From an uncultured Flavobacteriaceae bacterium (lineage in GTDB: Bacteria; Bacteroidota; Bacteroidia; Flavobacteriales; Flavobacteriaceae): 23,986 nt of DNA. Location: the NCBI GenBank assembly GCA_913044085.1, contig CAJWNW010000013.1, positions 1-23,986 on the forward strand, written 5' to 3'. Numbering within the stretch: position 1 is the stretch's first letter; the number at the start of each line of letters is the position of its first letter. The notes below the pieces were generated by a model, which saw only the letters and a list, made by a program, of their open reading frames with translations, ran no database searches and was not told the origin of the DNA. Positions 8,851-17,611 of this stretch are shown piece after piece. Position numbers and translations under genes: made by a program.

Positions 8851-9465
8851 TTAATTAAATTCACCAGCACCGCTGCGGATTACAACTGGAGGCTCTTGGC
8901 AAGCATCAATGACTGTAGATGGAATATTGCCCCCAAAGCCACTGTCAATTACAATATCTACTTGAGAACGCCAATCATCAAAAATAACATCTGGATTCGT
9001 TGTGTATTCAATGATGGCGTCTTCATCGTGAATAGAGGTGGTAAGGATGGGATTTCCAAGTTGTTTTACAATTTCCAAAACAACGGCGTGTTTAGGAATG
9101 CGTACCCCTACAGTTTTACGTTTTTTGAAAGGTCTGGGTAGTGCTTTGTTACTAGGTAAAATAAAGGTATAAGGCCCTGGCAAATATTTTTTCAATAATT
9201 TGAATGTTGTACTGCTTAATTGTGCGGTATATGTACTGAGATCACTTAAATCATGGCAGATAAATGCCAGATTAGCACGTTCCAGTTTTTCACCTTTTAA
9301 CTGCGCCAAATATTGCATAGCTTTAAGGTTTTTAACATCACAACCCAAGGCATAAACCGTATCGGTAGGGTAGATGACCAGCCCACCATTTTTAAGTGAC
9401 TTAACCACTTTTTCAATGGCTCTTGGATGTGGATTTTCCGGGTATATTTTTATCAATTCAGCCAT
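8851..9465 (-). CDS. Sua5/YciO/YrdC-family protein, YciO subtype
   Basis: 204 residues from the ATG at 9465, one base after the uvrD stop. An upstream in-frame TTG at 9492 would overlap uvrD and is less likely. The family makes or handles threonylcarbamoyl-AMP for the tRNA t6A modification. The sequence follows E. coli YciO: an IYPENPHPRAI N-terminus, YPTDTVYALGC (32-42), HDLSDLSTYT (71-80), PGPYTFIL (96-103) and KRKTVGVRIP (115-124). The marks of true TsaC/Sua5 are not seen: there is no KxRPxxxPL (LKGEKLERANLAF instead), and no TSANxSG (LTTSIHDED at 141-149 instead). Automated pipelines would call it L-threonylcarbamoyladenylate synthase, and I consider that activity uncertain. It sits between pcrA/uvrD and uvrA in an evident operon. 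Confidence 0.85.
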   Translation of the reverse strand: MAELIKIYPENPHPRAIEKVVKSLKNGGLVIYPTDTVYALGCDVKNLKAMQYLAQLKGEKLERANLAFICHDLSDLSTYTAQLSSTTFKLLKKYLPGPYTFILPSNKALPRPFKKRKTVGVRIPKHAVVLEIVKQLGNPILTTSIHDEDAIIEYTTNPDVIFDDWRSQVDIVIDSGFGGNIPSTVIDACQEPPVVIRSGAGEFN

Positions 9466-9466
9466 T

Positions 9467-11785
9467 TCAAGATATGATTTCAAGTTTCGCAAAACGCAAT
9501 AATATCTTTTTGACTCCTACTGCTTTAAATTTAATTTCCGCTTTTAAATCTGCACCTTTGCCTTCAATTTTAAGGACCTCTCCATTGCCAAATCGCTGGT
9601 GGTTAACAATATTGCCCACTACAAGTTTTGAATCAAATAGATTGGAATTTTTAGAAGATTCTGATAGCTTTTTAAGATGTTTTGGAGGCGGTATTACCTT
9701 AGGTGGTCTTTTTAGCTTCGATTTTGTGTAGGAAGGTTTTTTGTAGCGAATTTGATGGGGTTCTACATCCCCAAAAATATCGGCGCTGAGCATTGGGTTG
9801 AAACGTTTTTCTTCTTTTGGTGTGGTATTTTCTAAATAGTGGTCGTCAATTTCTTCAATAAAGCGACTGGGTTCTGCATCGATGAGTTTTCCCCAACGGT
9901 ATCTCGATAGTGAATAGGTCAAATACACTTGTTTTTCAGCTCTGGTGACCGCTACATAAAACAATCGCCTTTCTTCTTCTAGTTCACTGCGCGTATTCAT
10001 ACTCATGGCACTTGGGAACAAATCTTCCTCTAGTCCTACTACATAGACATAGGGGAATTCCAAGCCTTTAGCCAAATGAATGGTCATTAAAGCCACCTTA
10101 TCACTGTCATTTCCTTGTTCGTTATCTAAATCAGTTGCGAGCGCCACATCCTCCAAAAACTCCGCCAACGCTCCAAAAGAATCGGCAAGTTCTTGTTGTC
10201 CCTCTACAAAATCTTTAATCCCATTCAGCAATTCCTCTACATTTTCCATTCGCATAATGCCCTCAGGAGTGCCATCTTTTTTGTATTCATGTATCAACCC
10301 ACTCACTCTGCAAACATGCTCGGTCAAGTCAAATGCATTGGCCGTTTGGTTCATGACCTGAAAACTTTCAATCATCGTACAGAAATTAGACAATTTTGTT
10401 TTGGTGCCAGAATTAAGATTTATTTGAATGTTATGAATATTTTTTAGAACTTCAAAAATAGATATTTTTCCCGCATTGGCACTAACAATCAGCCTGTCTA
10501 CAGTTGTTTGTCCAATGCCACGTCCTGGAAAGTTAATGATGCGTTTTAAAGCTTCTTCATCGGCTGGATTCACAATCAGTCTAAGGTAGGAGAGAACGTC
10601 TTTTATTTCCTTGCGTTGGTAAAATGAAAGGCCGCCATAAATTCTATAATCAATACCGCGTTTTCTCAGGGCATCTTCAATGGCTCTGGATTGCGCATTA
10701 GTTCTGTAAAGCACTGCGAAATCACCATTTTTTGCCTGCTCATTCATTTTATTTTCAAAAATAGAACTGGCAACATAACGTCCCTCATCACCATCTGTTA
10801 ACGATCTATTAACCACAATGCGATTGCCTTCTTCATTGGCGGTCCAAACGACTTTATCTAGCTTGGTTTGATTTTTATCAATGATGGAGTTAGCGGCATT
10901 GACAATGTTTTTGGTGGAACGGTAATTTTGTTCTAAGCGGTATAACTTCACATCCTCATAGTCGCGTTGAAAATTTAAAATATTGTTGATATTGGCTCCT
11001 CGAAACGCATAAATACTTTGTGCATCATCGCCAACAACACAAATGTTTTGAAACCGGTCGGCTAGGGCACGTACAATGAGGTATTGTGAGTGGTTGGTAT
11101 CTTGGTACTCGTCTACCAATATATAACGAAATCGCTGCTGGTATTTTGCCAATACATCTGGGAATCTTGTCAAAAGCTCATTTGTCTTGAGTAATAAGTC
11201 ATCAAAATCCATGGCGCCCGCTTTGAAACAACGGTCGACATAGGCGCTGTAGATGTCTCCAAGTTTGGGCCGTTTGGCCATGGTATCTGCCTCTATCAAT
11301 TCAGGATTTTGAAAATAGGCTCTTACGGTAATAAGACTATTTTTATAGGATGAAATACGACTGTAAATTTGTTTGTATTTATAAACGTCTTTATCCAGAT
11401 TCATTTCCTTGATTATAGAAGCAATGAGCCGTTGCGAATCTTGAGTGTCGTAAATCGTAAAGTTTGAAGGATAGCCCAATCTATCCGCTTCAAAGCGCAG
11501 TATTTTAGCAAACACAGAGTGGAAGGTGCCCATCCATAAGTTTTTCGCTTCGCTTTCCCCAACAATTGCTGCAATTCGTGATTTCATCTCTCTTGCTGCT
11601 TTGTTGGTAAAAGTCAATGCTAAAATATTAAAAGGATCCACGTCTTGACTCATGAGGTAAGCAATTCTATAGGTCAAAACGCGGGTCTTTCCTGAGCCTG
11701 CACCTGCAATGACAATCATGGCGCCCTCTTTTTGCAGAGTGGGTGCCAATTGTGCCTCGTTAAGCTGGTCTAAATAAGCTTTCAA
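9467..11785 (-). CDS. pcrA: PcrA/UvrD-type superfamily 1 DNA helicase
   Basis: ATP-driven 3'-5' helicase that removes UvrBC and the excised oligonucleotide in excision repair and clears RecA filaments or stalled RNA polymerase. 772 residues with all SF1A motifs in order: AGAGSGKT (27-34), TFTNKAAREM, DEYQDTN near 224, GDDAQSIYAFRGA, QNYRST near 287, MTIHLAKGLEFPYVYV near 567 and FYVAVTRAEKQVYL. The last 45 residues (VVGNIVNHQRFGNGEVLKIEG ... LRFAKLEI) form the Tudor-like tail that in PcrA/UvrD binds RNA polymerase. The start is a TTG at 11785, giving MKAYLDQLNEAQ. The reading frame stays open upstream to a TAA but holds no ATG or GTG, so TTG is the best choice. First gene of the minus-strand operon and divergent from the recG pair. 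The symbol uvrD would be equally valid. Confidence 0.95.
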   Translation of the reverse strand: MKAYLDQLNEAQLAPTLQKEGAMIVIAGAGSGKTRVLTYRIAYLMSQDVDPFNILALTFTNKAAREMKSRIAAIVGESEAKNLWMGTFHSVFAKILRFEADRLGYPSNFTIYDTQDSQRLIASIIKEMNLDKDVYKYKQIYSRISSYKNSLITVRAYFQNPELIEADTMAKRPKLGDIYSAYVDRCFKAGAMDFDDLLLKTNELLTRFPDVLAKYQQRFRYILVDEYQDTNHSQYLIVRALADRFQNICVVGDDAQSIYAFRGANINNILNFQRDYEDVKLYRLEQNYRSTKNIVNAANSIIDKNQTKLDKVVWTANEEGNRIVVNRSLTDGDEGRYVASSIFENKMNEQAKNGDFAVLYRTNAQSRAIEDALRKRGIDYRIYGGLSFYQRKEIKDVLSYLRLIVNPADEEALKRIINFPGRGIGQTTVDRLIVSANAGKISIFEVLKNIHNIQINLNSGTKTKLSNFCTMIESFQVMNQTANAFDLTEHVCRVSGLIHEYKKDGTPEGIMRMENVEELLNGIKDFVEGQQELADSFGALAEFLEDVALATDLDNEQGNDSDKVALMTIHLAKGLEFPYVYVVGLEEDLFPSAMSMNTRSELEEERRLFYVAVTRAEKQVYLTYSLSRYRWGKLIDAEPSRFIEEIDDHYLENTTPKEEKRFNPMLSADIFGDVEPHQIRYKKPSYTKSKLKRPPKVIPPPKHLKKLSESSKNSNLFDSKLVVGNIVNHQRFGNGEVLKIEGKGADLKAEIKFKAVGVKKILLRFAKLEIIS

Positions 11786-12009
11786 ATAAACTGTTTTATG
11801 AATGTGTGAAATTAAGTAATGTAATTTGGTTTTATATGCAGTTTAACGAATAATTATAAACAATTATAAGAATGATTTATCTCCTATCTACTTCTTTAAA
11901 CATGGGAGGTATTTACAGCAATTAAAGAATTTTAAAACGATCTTTTTATCAGTGTGGTAAGTTCGCTTTAAATCATTAATTTAGTAGGCAATAATTCAAT
12001 ACAAAAGTT
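11786..12009. promoter_or_regulatory. Divergent intergenic region between pcrA and the DUF7935-recG pair
   Basis: 224 nt of very AT-rich DNA that must hold the promoters of both divergent units. No clean TAnnTTTG box was found on either strand. The notable structure is the direct repeat AATTATAA at 11852-11859 and 11862-11869, spaced 10 bp start to start. ATCTCC at 11879-11884 can pair with GGAGGT at 11905-11910 across a 20-nt loop. Neither has a known function. Confidence 0.35.
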
Positions 12010-12528
12010 ATGGGTGATGAAATTTTAGGACTTCTCATTTACTGCATTCCAGCACTTGTTACAGGTGCGATTGCATTTTTATTTTTTAGAGAACATACAG
12101 ACAACGAAAATAACCGTAGAAATTTTGTTTTAACCCAATCTTTACAAAAAGAGGTCATGCCGGTGCGGTTACAAGCCTATGAGCGACTGGCTTTATTTTT
12201 AGAGCGCATCGCAGCCCACCACCTTTTAAAGCGTGTGGCTCCTATTTCAAATGAAACACAAGCCTATAAAGACTTGCTGATTTCAACTATTGAACAAGAA
12301 TATACACATAATTTATCGCAACAAATTTATGTTTCAGATCCTTGCTGGCGCATGATTTCAGCGGCAAAAAACAGTTGTATTCAAATTATATTAGGCTGTG
12401 ATGATGAGAATGTTGAATCGGCCAAAGAGTTGCGCCCTTCTCTTTTGACAGCGCTTTCCAATTGTAAAGTTACTCCAGAAACAGCATTGGCTTTTCTAAA
12501 GGAAGAAGTTTCAATTATTTTGAAATAA
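12010..12528 (+). CDS. Membrane-anchored conserved Bacteroidota protein (probably DUF7935)
   Basis: 172 residues with no assigned function. One hydrophobic segment at residues about 5-24 (ILGLLIYCIPALVTGAIAFL) is followed by a basic and acidic linker. A soluble alpha-helical domain then contains PVRLQAYERLALFLERI (51-67), a signature I recognise from a small Bacteroidota-only family. The topology is likely a single N-terminal helix with the domain in the cytoplasm. The gene ends 4 nt before the recG ATG, so the two should be cotranscribed and translationally close, which hints at a link with recG that has not been shown. The DUF number is from memory; existence as a real gene is very likely from the spacing and the conserved motif. 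Confidence 0.8.
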   Translation: MGDEILGLLIYCIPALVTGAIAFLFFREHTDNENNRRNFVLTQSLQKEVMPVRLQAYERLALFLERIAAHHLLKRVAPISNETQAYKDLLISTIEQEYTHNLSQQIYVSDPCWRMISAAKNSCIQIILGCDDENVESAKELRPSLLTALSNCKVTPETALAFLKEEVSIILK

Positions 12529-12532
12529 TCTC

Positions 12533-14638
12533 ATGAACGATGCTGTCCTTCAAACATCCATCGATTATCTAAGAGGCGTAGGGCCTAACCGCGCGTCTTT
12601 GCTGCGATCAGAATTGGGTATTCACACCTACCAAGATTTGTTGCATTTATTTCCAAATCGTTATATCGATCGGACTCAATTTTATAATATCAATAGTTTA
12701 CAGCGCAACAATTCTGAAGTTCAAATTGTTGGTCAAATTACAGACTTTAAAGAAATCCAACAGAAGCGTGGCAAGCGTCTGGTGGCCACTTTTAAAGATG
12801 CAACTGCTCAGATGGAGTTGGTTTGGTTTCGCGGTCATAAATGGATTCGAGAAAACTTAAAAATAAACGCAACTTATGTTGTATTTGGTAAGGTCAATTG
12901 GTTCAACGGCACTTTCAGCATGCCACATCCAGACATGGAGTTAAAATCGGAATTTGACAAAGGATTAAGAACCGCCATTCAGCCGCTCTATCCCTCCACC
13001 GAAACCTTAGGAAATCGTGGAATCTCCAATCGTGTCATATGTAAGTTGATGGAACAATTATTTCTTCAGTTCAATGGAAAATTTGAAGAATCGCTCTCAG
13101 AGCCACTTCTGAATCAATATAAAATGATTTCTAAAAATGAAGCGCTTTTAAACATTCATTTCCCTAAAAATCAAAATCTATTGGCTAAGGCGCAATTTCG
13201 GCTAAAATTTGAAGAATTGTTTTTTATTCAATTGCAGTTGATTTATAAAAATTTAGTTCATAAAGCGAAGATTAAAGGTTTTGTATTTGAAGCTGTGGGT
13301 GCCAATTTTAATACTTTCTACAGCAACCACTTGCCATTTGACTTGACTCGGGCTCAAAAACGAGTCATCAAAGAAATTCGTGCGGACATGGGCAGCAATG
13401 CACAAATGAACCGATTATTGCAAGGGGATGTAGGTTCCGGAAAAACCATTGTAGCTTTTATGGCGATGTTAATTGCCATTGACAATGGCTTTCAAGCGAC
13501 AATGATGGCCCCAACTGAGATTTTAGCCATTCAACATTACATAGGGCTTAAAACACTTTGTGATGCCATTGAAATTCAGATATCCTTACTAACGGGATCT
13601 TCTAAGACCGCTGAAAGAAAACAAATTCACAGCCAGCTTGAGGACGGAAGCTTGCATATTTTGGTGGGTACCCATGCCGTTTTGGAAGATAAGGTGAAGT
13701 TTAAAAATTTAGGATTGGCCATCATTGATGAACAACACCGCTTTGGTGTGGCACAACGCAGTAAGCTTTGGCATAAAAACACCTCACCACCTCATATTTT
13801 GGTGATGACTGCAACCCCCATTCCAAGAACCTTGGCGATGTCTGTTTATGGTGATTTGGACATTTCAATTATTGATGAATTACCACCTGGAAGAAAACCC
13901 ATTAAAACAGTTCATCGTTACGACAGCAACCGACTCAAGGTATTTCGGTTTATAAAAGATGAAATACAAAAAGGCAGACAGATTTACATTGTTTATCCAC
14001 TAATAAATGAAAGTCAAAAATTAGATTTTAAAGATTTAATGGATGGTTATGAAAGTATTTCTAGAGAATTTCCAATGCCAGCGTATCAAATATCTATTGT
14101 TCATGGACAAATGAAGGCTGCGGATAAGGATTATGAAATGCAGCGTTTTATTAAAGGAGAAACACAAATAATGGTGGCGACAACTGTTATTGAAGTTGGT
14201 GTAAATGTCCCTAATGCTTCTGTTATGGTTATTGAAAGTGCCGAGCGTTTTGGGCTCTCCCAATTACACCAATTGCGTGGTAGGGTAGGTCGTGGTGAGG
14301 AACAAAGCTATTGTATTTTGATGACAGGCTCTAAACTTGGCAACGATAGCAAAACTAGAATGGCGACCATGGTAACTTCTGGAGATGGTTTTGAGATTGC
14401 AGAAGTGGATTTAAAACTTCGAGGACCAGGCGATTTAATGGGTACCCAACAAAGTGGCGTTTTAAGGCTAAAAATTGCCAATATAACTCAAGATAAAGAA
14501 CTTTTAGGTATTGCGCGAGAATCGGCTAAAAACATTTTAAAAGAAGATCCAAAATTGATTTCGCAGAAGAACCGTCCCATTAATGCCACTTATGTGGCCA
14601 TGGGAACTTATAAAAATATTTGGAACTATATCAGTTAA
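12533..14638 (+). CDS. recG: ATP-dependent DNA helicase RecG
   Basis: RecG remodels stalled replication forks and branch-migrates Holliday junctions and R-loops. 701 residues, normal length. The N-terminus begins with SIDYLRGVGPNRASLL (9-24). The OB-fold wedge lies at about 60-135. The SF2 helicase core has GDVGSGKT at 298-305, MAPTEILAIQH, IIDEQHRFG at 397-405 (DEQH box), TATPIPRTLA at 426-435, the RecG/Mfd-type VATTVIEVGVNVPNA and QLRGRVGRG. The TRG region follows (LKLRGPGDLMGTQQSG). The gene starts 4 nt after the DUF gene stop. Its last 8 nt overlap the end of the convergent acpH-like gene. Confidence 0.97.
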   Translation: MNDAVLQTSIDYLRGVGPNRASLLRSELGIHTYQDLLHLFPNRYIDRTQFYNINSLQRNNSEVQIVGQITDFKEIQQKRGKRLVATFKDATAQMELVWFRGHKWIRENLKINATYVVFGKVNWFNGTFSMPHPDMELKSEFDKGLRTAIQPLYPSTETLGNRGISNRVICKLMEQLFLQFNGKFEESLSEPLLNQYKMISKNEALLNIHFPKNQNLLAKAQFRLKFEELFFIQLQLIYKNLVHKAKIKGFVFEAVGANFNTFYSNHLPFDLTRAQKRVIKEIRADMGSNAQMNRLLQGDVGSGKTIVAFMAMLIAIDNGFQATMMAPTEILAIQHYIGLKTLCDAIEIQISLLTGSSKTAERKQIHSQLEDGSLHILVGTHAVLEDKVKFKNLGLAIIDEQHRFGVAQRSKLWHKNTSPPHILVMTATPIPRTLAMSVYGDLDISIIDELPPGRKPIKTVHRYDSNRLKVFRFIKDEIQKGRQIYIVYPLINESQKLDFKDLMDGYESISREFPMPAYQISIVHGQMKAADKDYEMQRFIKGETQIMVATTVIEVGVNVPNASVMVIESAERFGLSQLHQLRGRVGRGEEQSYCILMTGSKLGNDSKTRMATMVTSGDGFEIAEVDLKLRGPGDLMGTQQSGVLRLKIANITQDKELLGIARESAKNILKEDPKLISQKNRPINATYVAMGTYKNIWNYIS

Positions 14639-15218
14639 AATATTTAATGAATTTTTCAGAGCGTTGCATTAAAGTCCTAAAAACGACTCTAAAATCGGCT
14701 TCAAACGCTTCGTAATACTCCATAAGTTCGTAGGTTGCTTTATCCATCCCTGACTTGTTTTTTGTGCGTTTATTCATACCGGTCAAAGTATCGGCAATCC
14801 CTTCTAAATACTGGTAATTATACAACCAATTATTTTGTACCATATAAGGCAACATATATTGTATTTGAGGCGTTAGAAGTGCGTGATTATCGTTAAAAAG
14901 TCGGTAACTCTTATTTGCAAATTCCTCCAAACTTATTGTCGCATAATCATTCCAGTTTTTGGCCAAAAAATGATCATAGAAAATATCTACAATTATTCCT
15001 GAATAATGCCCATAATTGGCATGCAAGCGTTTGGTGCTTCTTCTAAAACTGGAATGCGCATCCGTTGTACTGTCAATATGCCGGTGCAATAAAATTCCTT
15101 TTTGAATCTTTTTTGGATAGTTCTTATATTGGTTTCCTTTGATACTGTCCGCCATAAAGTTGCCGAGAATCACTTGGGGTTCTTTGCCCGAAAGGTAAAT
15201 GTGTGCGAGGTAGTTCAT
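14631..15218 (-). CDS. Acyl carrier protein phosphodiesterase family protein (AcpH/DUF479)
   Basis: 195-residue homologue of E. coli AcpH (193 residues), an HD-like metal-dependent hydrolase that removes 4'-phosphopantetheine from holo-ACP. The family landmarks are present: MNYLAHIYLSG at the start, LGNFMADSIKG (18-28), HRHIDSTTDAH (46-56, the metal and catalytic His/Asp cluster), DIFYDHFLAKNW (78-89) and a C-terminal EAFEADFRVVF. Cytoplasmic. Expression needs a promoter in the 69 nt shared with the divergent glmM gene, where no good TAnnTTTG match reads leftward. Its stop lies inside the last 8 nt of recG on the opposite strand. The biochemical role outside enterobacteria is little tested, so the family assignment is firmer than the activity. 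Confidence 0.87.
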   Translation of the reverse strand: MNYLAHIYLSGKEPQVILGNFMADSIKGNQYKNYPKKIQKGILLHRHIDSTTDAHSSFRRSTKRLHANYGHYSGIIVDIFYDHFLAKNWNDYATISLEEFANKSYRLFNDNHALLTPQIQYMLPYMVQNNWLYNYQYLEGIADTLTGMNKRTKNKSGMDKATYELMEYYEAFEADFRVVFRTLMQRSEKFIKYFN

Positions 15219-15287
15219 AAGTCTAAATTATGAATACTATTTTATTATTGTAGAATTGAAGTCTTATATTTACACAAAATTTTTAAA

Positions 15288-16670
15288 ATGACCCTGATTA
15301 AATCAATATCTGGAATTCGTGGCACTATTGGTGGCAGTGTAGGAGACAATTTAACCCCCATAGATGTGGTGAAATTTACAGCTGCCTATGGGATGTGGAT
15401 CAAGGAACAACGCAATAAAAACAATTACTCTGTAGTGATTGGAAGAGATGCAAGAATTTCTGGAGAAATGATTCAAAATTTAGTTATAAACACGCTTATT
15501 GGAATGGGAATTGATGTCGTCAATTTAAATTTATCTACCACTCCAACTGTTGAAATTGCAGTGCCAATGGAACATGCAGACGGCGGTATTATATTAACTG
15601 CCAGTCATAATCCAAAACAGTGGAATGCCCTAAAGTTGTTGGATGCAAATGGGGAGTTTTTAAACGCCAAACACAGTCAACGCGTTTTGGATTTAGCAGT
15701 TTCTGAAAATATTGCTTTTTCTGAAGTTGATGCACTTGGAAAGATGACTGTAAATGACGCTTATTTTGATTTCCATATTGATGCGGTTTTAGATTTATAT
15801 TTCGTAAATGTTAAAGCCGTACGAAATAGTCGATTTAAAGTGGTTGTAGATGGCGTTAACTCTACGGGTGGTATCGTTGTACCAATGTTATTAGAACGCT
15901 TAGGTGTAACGCCTATTAATTTGCATTGCACGCCTGATGGCCATTTTCCACACAATCCTGAACCTTTAAAACAACATTTGACAGATTTATCTGAAAAAGT
16001 TTTGAGTACGGGTGCCGATTTTGGAATTGCCGTTGACCCTGATGTAGACCGTTTGGCTTTTATGGATGAAAAAGGGGAGCTTTTTGGAGAGGAATATACT
16101 TTGGTTGCTTGTGCCGATTATGTTCTGAGTCACAGAAAGGGAAATACAGTGAGTAATTTGAGTTCAACAAGGGCTTTGCGTGATGTCACAGCCAAGCACG
16201 GTGGAACCTATACAGCCAGCGCTGTAGGAGAGGTCAATGTCGTTGCGGCTATGAAGGCTAACAATGCCATCATTGGCGGTGAGGGTAATGGCGGTATCAT
16301 TCTTCCAGAATTTCATTACGGTCGGGATGCCTTGGTTGGTATTGCCTTGTTTTTAAGTCTTTTGTCTGAAAAACAAATATCTGTAAGTGCCCTTAAAAAA
16401 ACATACCCCTTGTATTTTATGAGTAAGAAAAAAATCGATTTAAATCCAAGTATTGATGTAGATGCTTTGCTATCTGCTATGAAAAAATCCTATCAAAATG
16501 AGACATTAACAACGGTTGATGGTGTAAAAATTGATTTTCTAGATTCTTGGGTCCACCTTAGAAAAAGTAATACTGAGCCCATTATCAGAATTTACACAGA
16601 GGCACCTTCACAAGCACAGGCAGATACCTTAGCAGATCGTATTATTTCTGAATTAAAAGCCTTTTCTTAA
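15288..16670 (+). CDS. glmM: Phosphoglucosamine mutase (phosphohexomutase superfamily)
   Basis: Interconverts glucosamine-6-phosphate and glucosamine-1-phosphate on the way to UDP-GlcNAc for peptidoglycan and lipopolysaccharide. 460 residues with the four alpha-D-phosphohexomutase domains: SGIRGT (8-13), the phosphoserine loop TASHNPKQWNALK with Ser106, the Mg site DPDVDRLAF with Asp250, Asp252 and Asp254, the sugar loop GGEGNGG (330-336) and the phosphate loop RKSNTEP (425-431). The sugar loop differs from the GEQSGH of proteobacterial GlmM and resembles archaeal-type enzymes, so a phosphomannomutase or broad phosphohexomutase role is possible. Divergent from the acpH-like gene. The stop lies 6 nt from the end of the convergent acyltransferase gene. 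Confidence 0.87.
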   Translation: MTLIKSISGIRGTIGGSVGDNLTPIDVVKFTAAYGMWIKEQRNKNNYSVVIGRDARISGEMIQNLVINTLIGMGIDVVNLNLSTTPTVEIAVPMEHADGGIILTASHNPKQWNALKLLDANGEFLNAKHSQRVLDLAVSENIAFSEVDALGKMTVNDAYFDFHIDAVLDLYFVNVKAVRNSRFKVVVDGVNSTGGIVVPMLLERLGVTPINLHCTPDGHFPHNPEPLKQHLTDLSEKVLSTGADFGIAVDPDVDRLAFMDEKGELFGEEYTLVACADYVLSHRKGNTVSNLSSTRALRDVTAKHGGTYTASAVGEVNVVAAMKANNAIIGGEGNGGIILPEFHYGRDALVGIALFLSLLSEKQISVSALKKTYPLYFMSKKKIDLNPSIDVDALLSAMKKSYQNETLTTVDGVKIDFLDSWVHLRKSNTEPIIRIYTEAPSQAQADTLADRIISELKAFS

Positions 16671-16676
16671 CGTAAA

Positions 16677-17549
16677 TTATTCTTTACAGTGTTTCCAACG
16701 CTTGTGGGTCCACAAGTAGTACTCCGGAGCTTCATAAATTTGCTTTTCAACAAGTTTTGTAAATTGATCTGTAATTTCATAGTCGTCAAAGTCTTTGGGG
16801 GTTTCAGTTAGCGTCTGAAACGTGGTTTCGTAAAACCCACGTTTTACACGTTTGACAGAGAAAAAAACAACAGTAAGGTCTAATTTTTTGGATAGCATTT
16901 CAGCGCCTGTGTACATGGGGACTTCAATGCCCATAAACGAATTCCAATGAAAAGCTTTGTGTTTTTTTGGACTTTGATCGGCTACAAAGCCATTGATTGT
17001 TAACAATCCTTTTTCCTTATTTTCAGTTAAGACTTTTACGGCTTCTTTAGTTGTTATCAAATAGGAATCATAGCGTGCCCTAATTTTGCGAACCATGGCA
17101 TCAAAATACTTGTTATTGAGACGCTTGTAGATCGCAAAGGTTTTATGGCTGGTGTAGGCTTGAAGTATAAAGATCCACTCCCAGCTTCCATAATGGGCAC
17201 ACATCATGGCAATACTTTTATTGCGTTTTTCTAAGTCATTAATGAGTTCAATATTGGTAAATTTAAAACGTTCTTTCATATCTAATATGCGAATGTTCAT
17301 CGATTTGATGGCCTCCAATATCATATCACAAAGGTGGTGGTAAAATTTTTTCGCGATGCGTTTGAGTTCGGCATCTGATTTATTTGGAAATACCAATTTT
17401 AAATTGGCCATCACCGTTTGTTTGCGATAGCCAAACACCCGATATAAAAACACATACATGACATCCGATAGCGCATACAATAGCCGAAAAGGCAGTAAAG
17501 AGACCACCCACAAAAAAGGATAAATCAGAACAAAAGACAGCAATTGCAT
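16677..17549 (-). CDS. LpxL/HtrB-type lipid A biosynthesis acyltransferase
   Basis: Inner-membrane acyltransferase that adds a secondary acyl chain from acyl-ACP to a lipid A precursor. 290 residues. A hydrophobic N-terminal anchor occupies about 4-38, interrupted by a few polar residues. The catalytic HX4E motif is HYGSWE (His119-Glu124). Other family blocks are ADQSPKKHKAFHWNSFMG (190-207, the conserved DQ element) and the C-terminal PEYYLWTHKRWKH (275-287, the PEQWLWxHRRWK block). Late-acyltransferase specificity (chain length, lipid A or another glycolipid) cannot be read from the sequence. The start ATG at 17549 has a TATCTTTG box 23 nt upstream. The gene is divergent from the rhomboid gene and almost touches the end of glmM. 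Confidence 0.92.
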   Translation of the reverse strand: MQLLSFVLIYPFLWVVSLLPFRLLYALSDVMYVFLYRVFGYRKQTVMANLKLVFPNKSDAELKRIAKKFYHHLCDMILEAIKSMNIRILDMKERFKFTNIELINDLEKRNKSIAMMCAHYGSWEWIFILQAYTSHKTFAIYKRLNNKYFDAMVRKIRARYDSYLITTKEAVKVLTENKEKGLLTINGFVADQSPKKHKAFHWNSFMGIEVPMYTGAEMLSKKLDLTVVFFSVKRVKRGFYETTFQTLTETPKDFDDYEITDQFTKLVEKQIYEAPEYYLWTHKRWKHCKE

Positions 17550-17572
17550 AAATTAAGCTTAATTTTACAGCA

Positions 17573-17580
17573 CAAAGATA
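17573..17580 (-). promoter_or_regulatory. -7 box upstream of the acyltransferase gene
   Basis: TATCTTTG on the minus strand (plus-strand CAAAGATA) matches the Bacteroidota -7 consensus TAnnTTTG exactly and lies 23 nt before the ATG at 17549. No TTG was found at the normal -33 spacing, so only half of the promoter is supported. Confidence 0.5.
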
Positions 17581-17611
17581 CTTTATTTAGACGAATTAAC
17601 ATCTCTAATCT

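Noticed and set aside
8844..8870. GTG start of uvrA at 8870 and TTG start of the yciO-type gene at 9492
   Set aside because: Both would extend the proteins into the preceding gene. The internal ATG codons at 8846 and 9465 give the normal family N-termini and short gaps.
11902..11925. Seven-codon frame ATG-GGA-GGT... in the pcrA/recG divergent region as a leader peptide
   Set aside because: Too short to support, with no attenuator-type hairpin after it and no regulatory codons.
15265..15272. TATATTTA upstream of glmM as a -7 box
   Set aside because: The last base differs from TAnnTTTG, and the nearest TTG is only 14 nt away, so the match is not better than chance in such AT-rich DNA.
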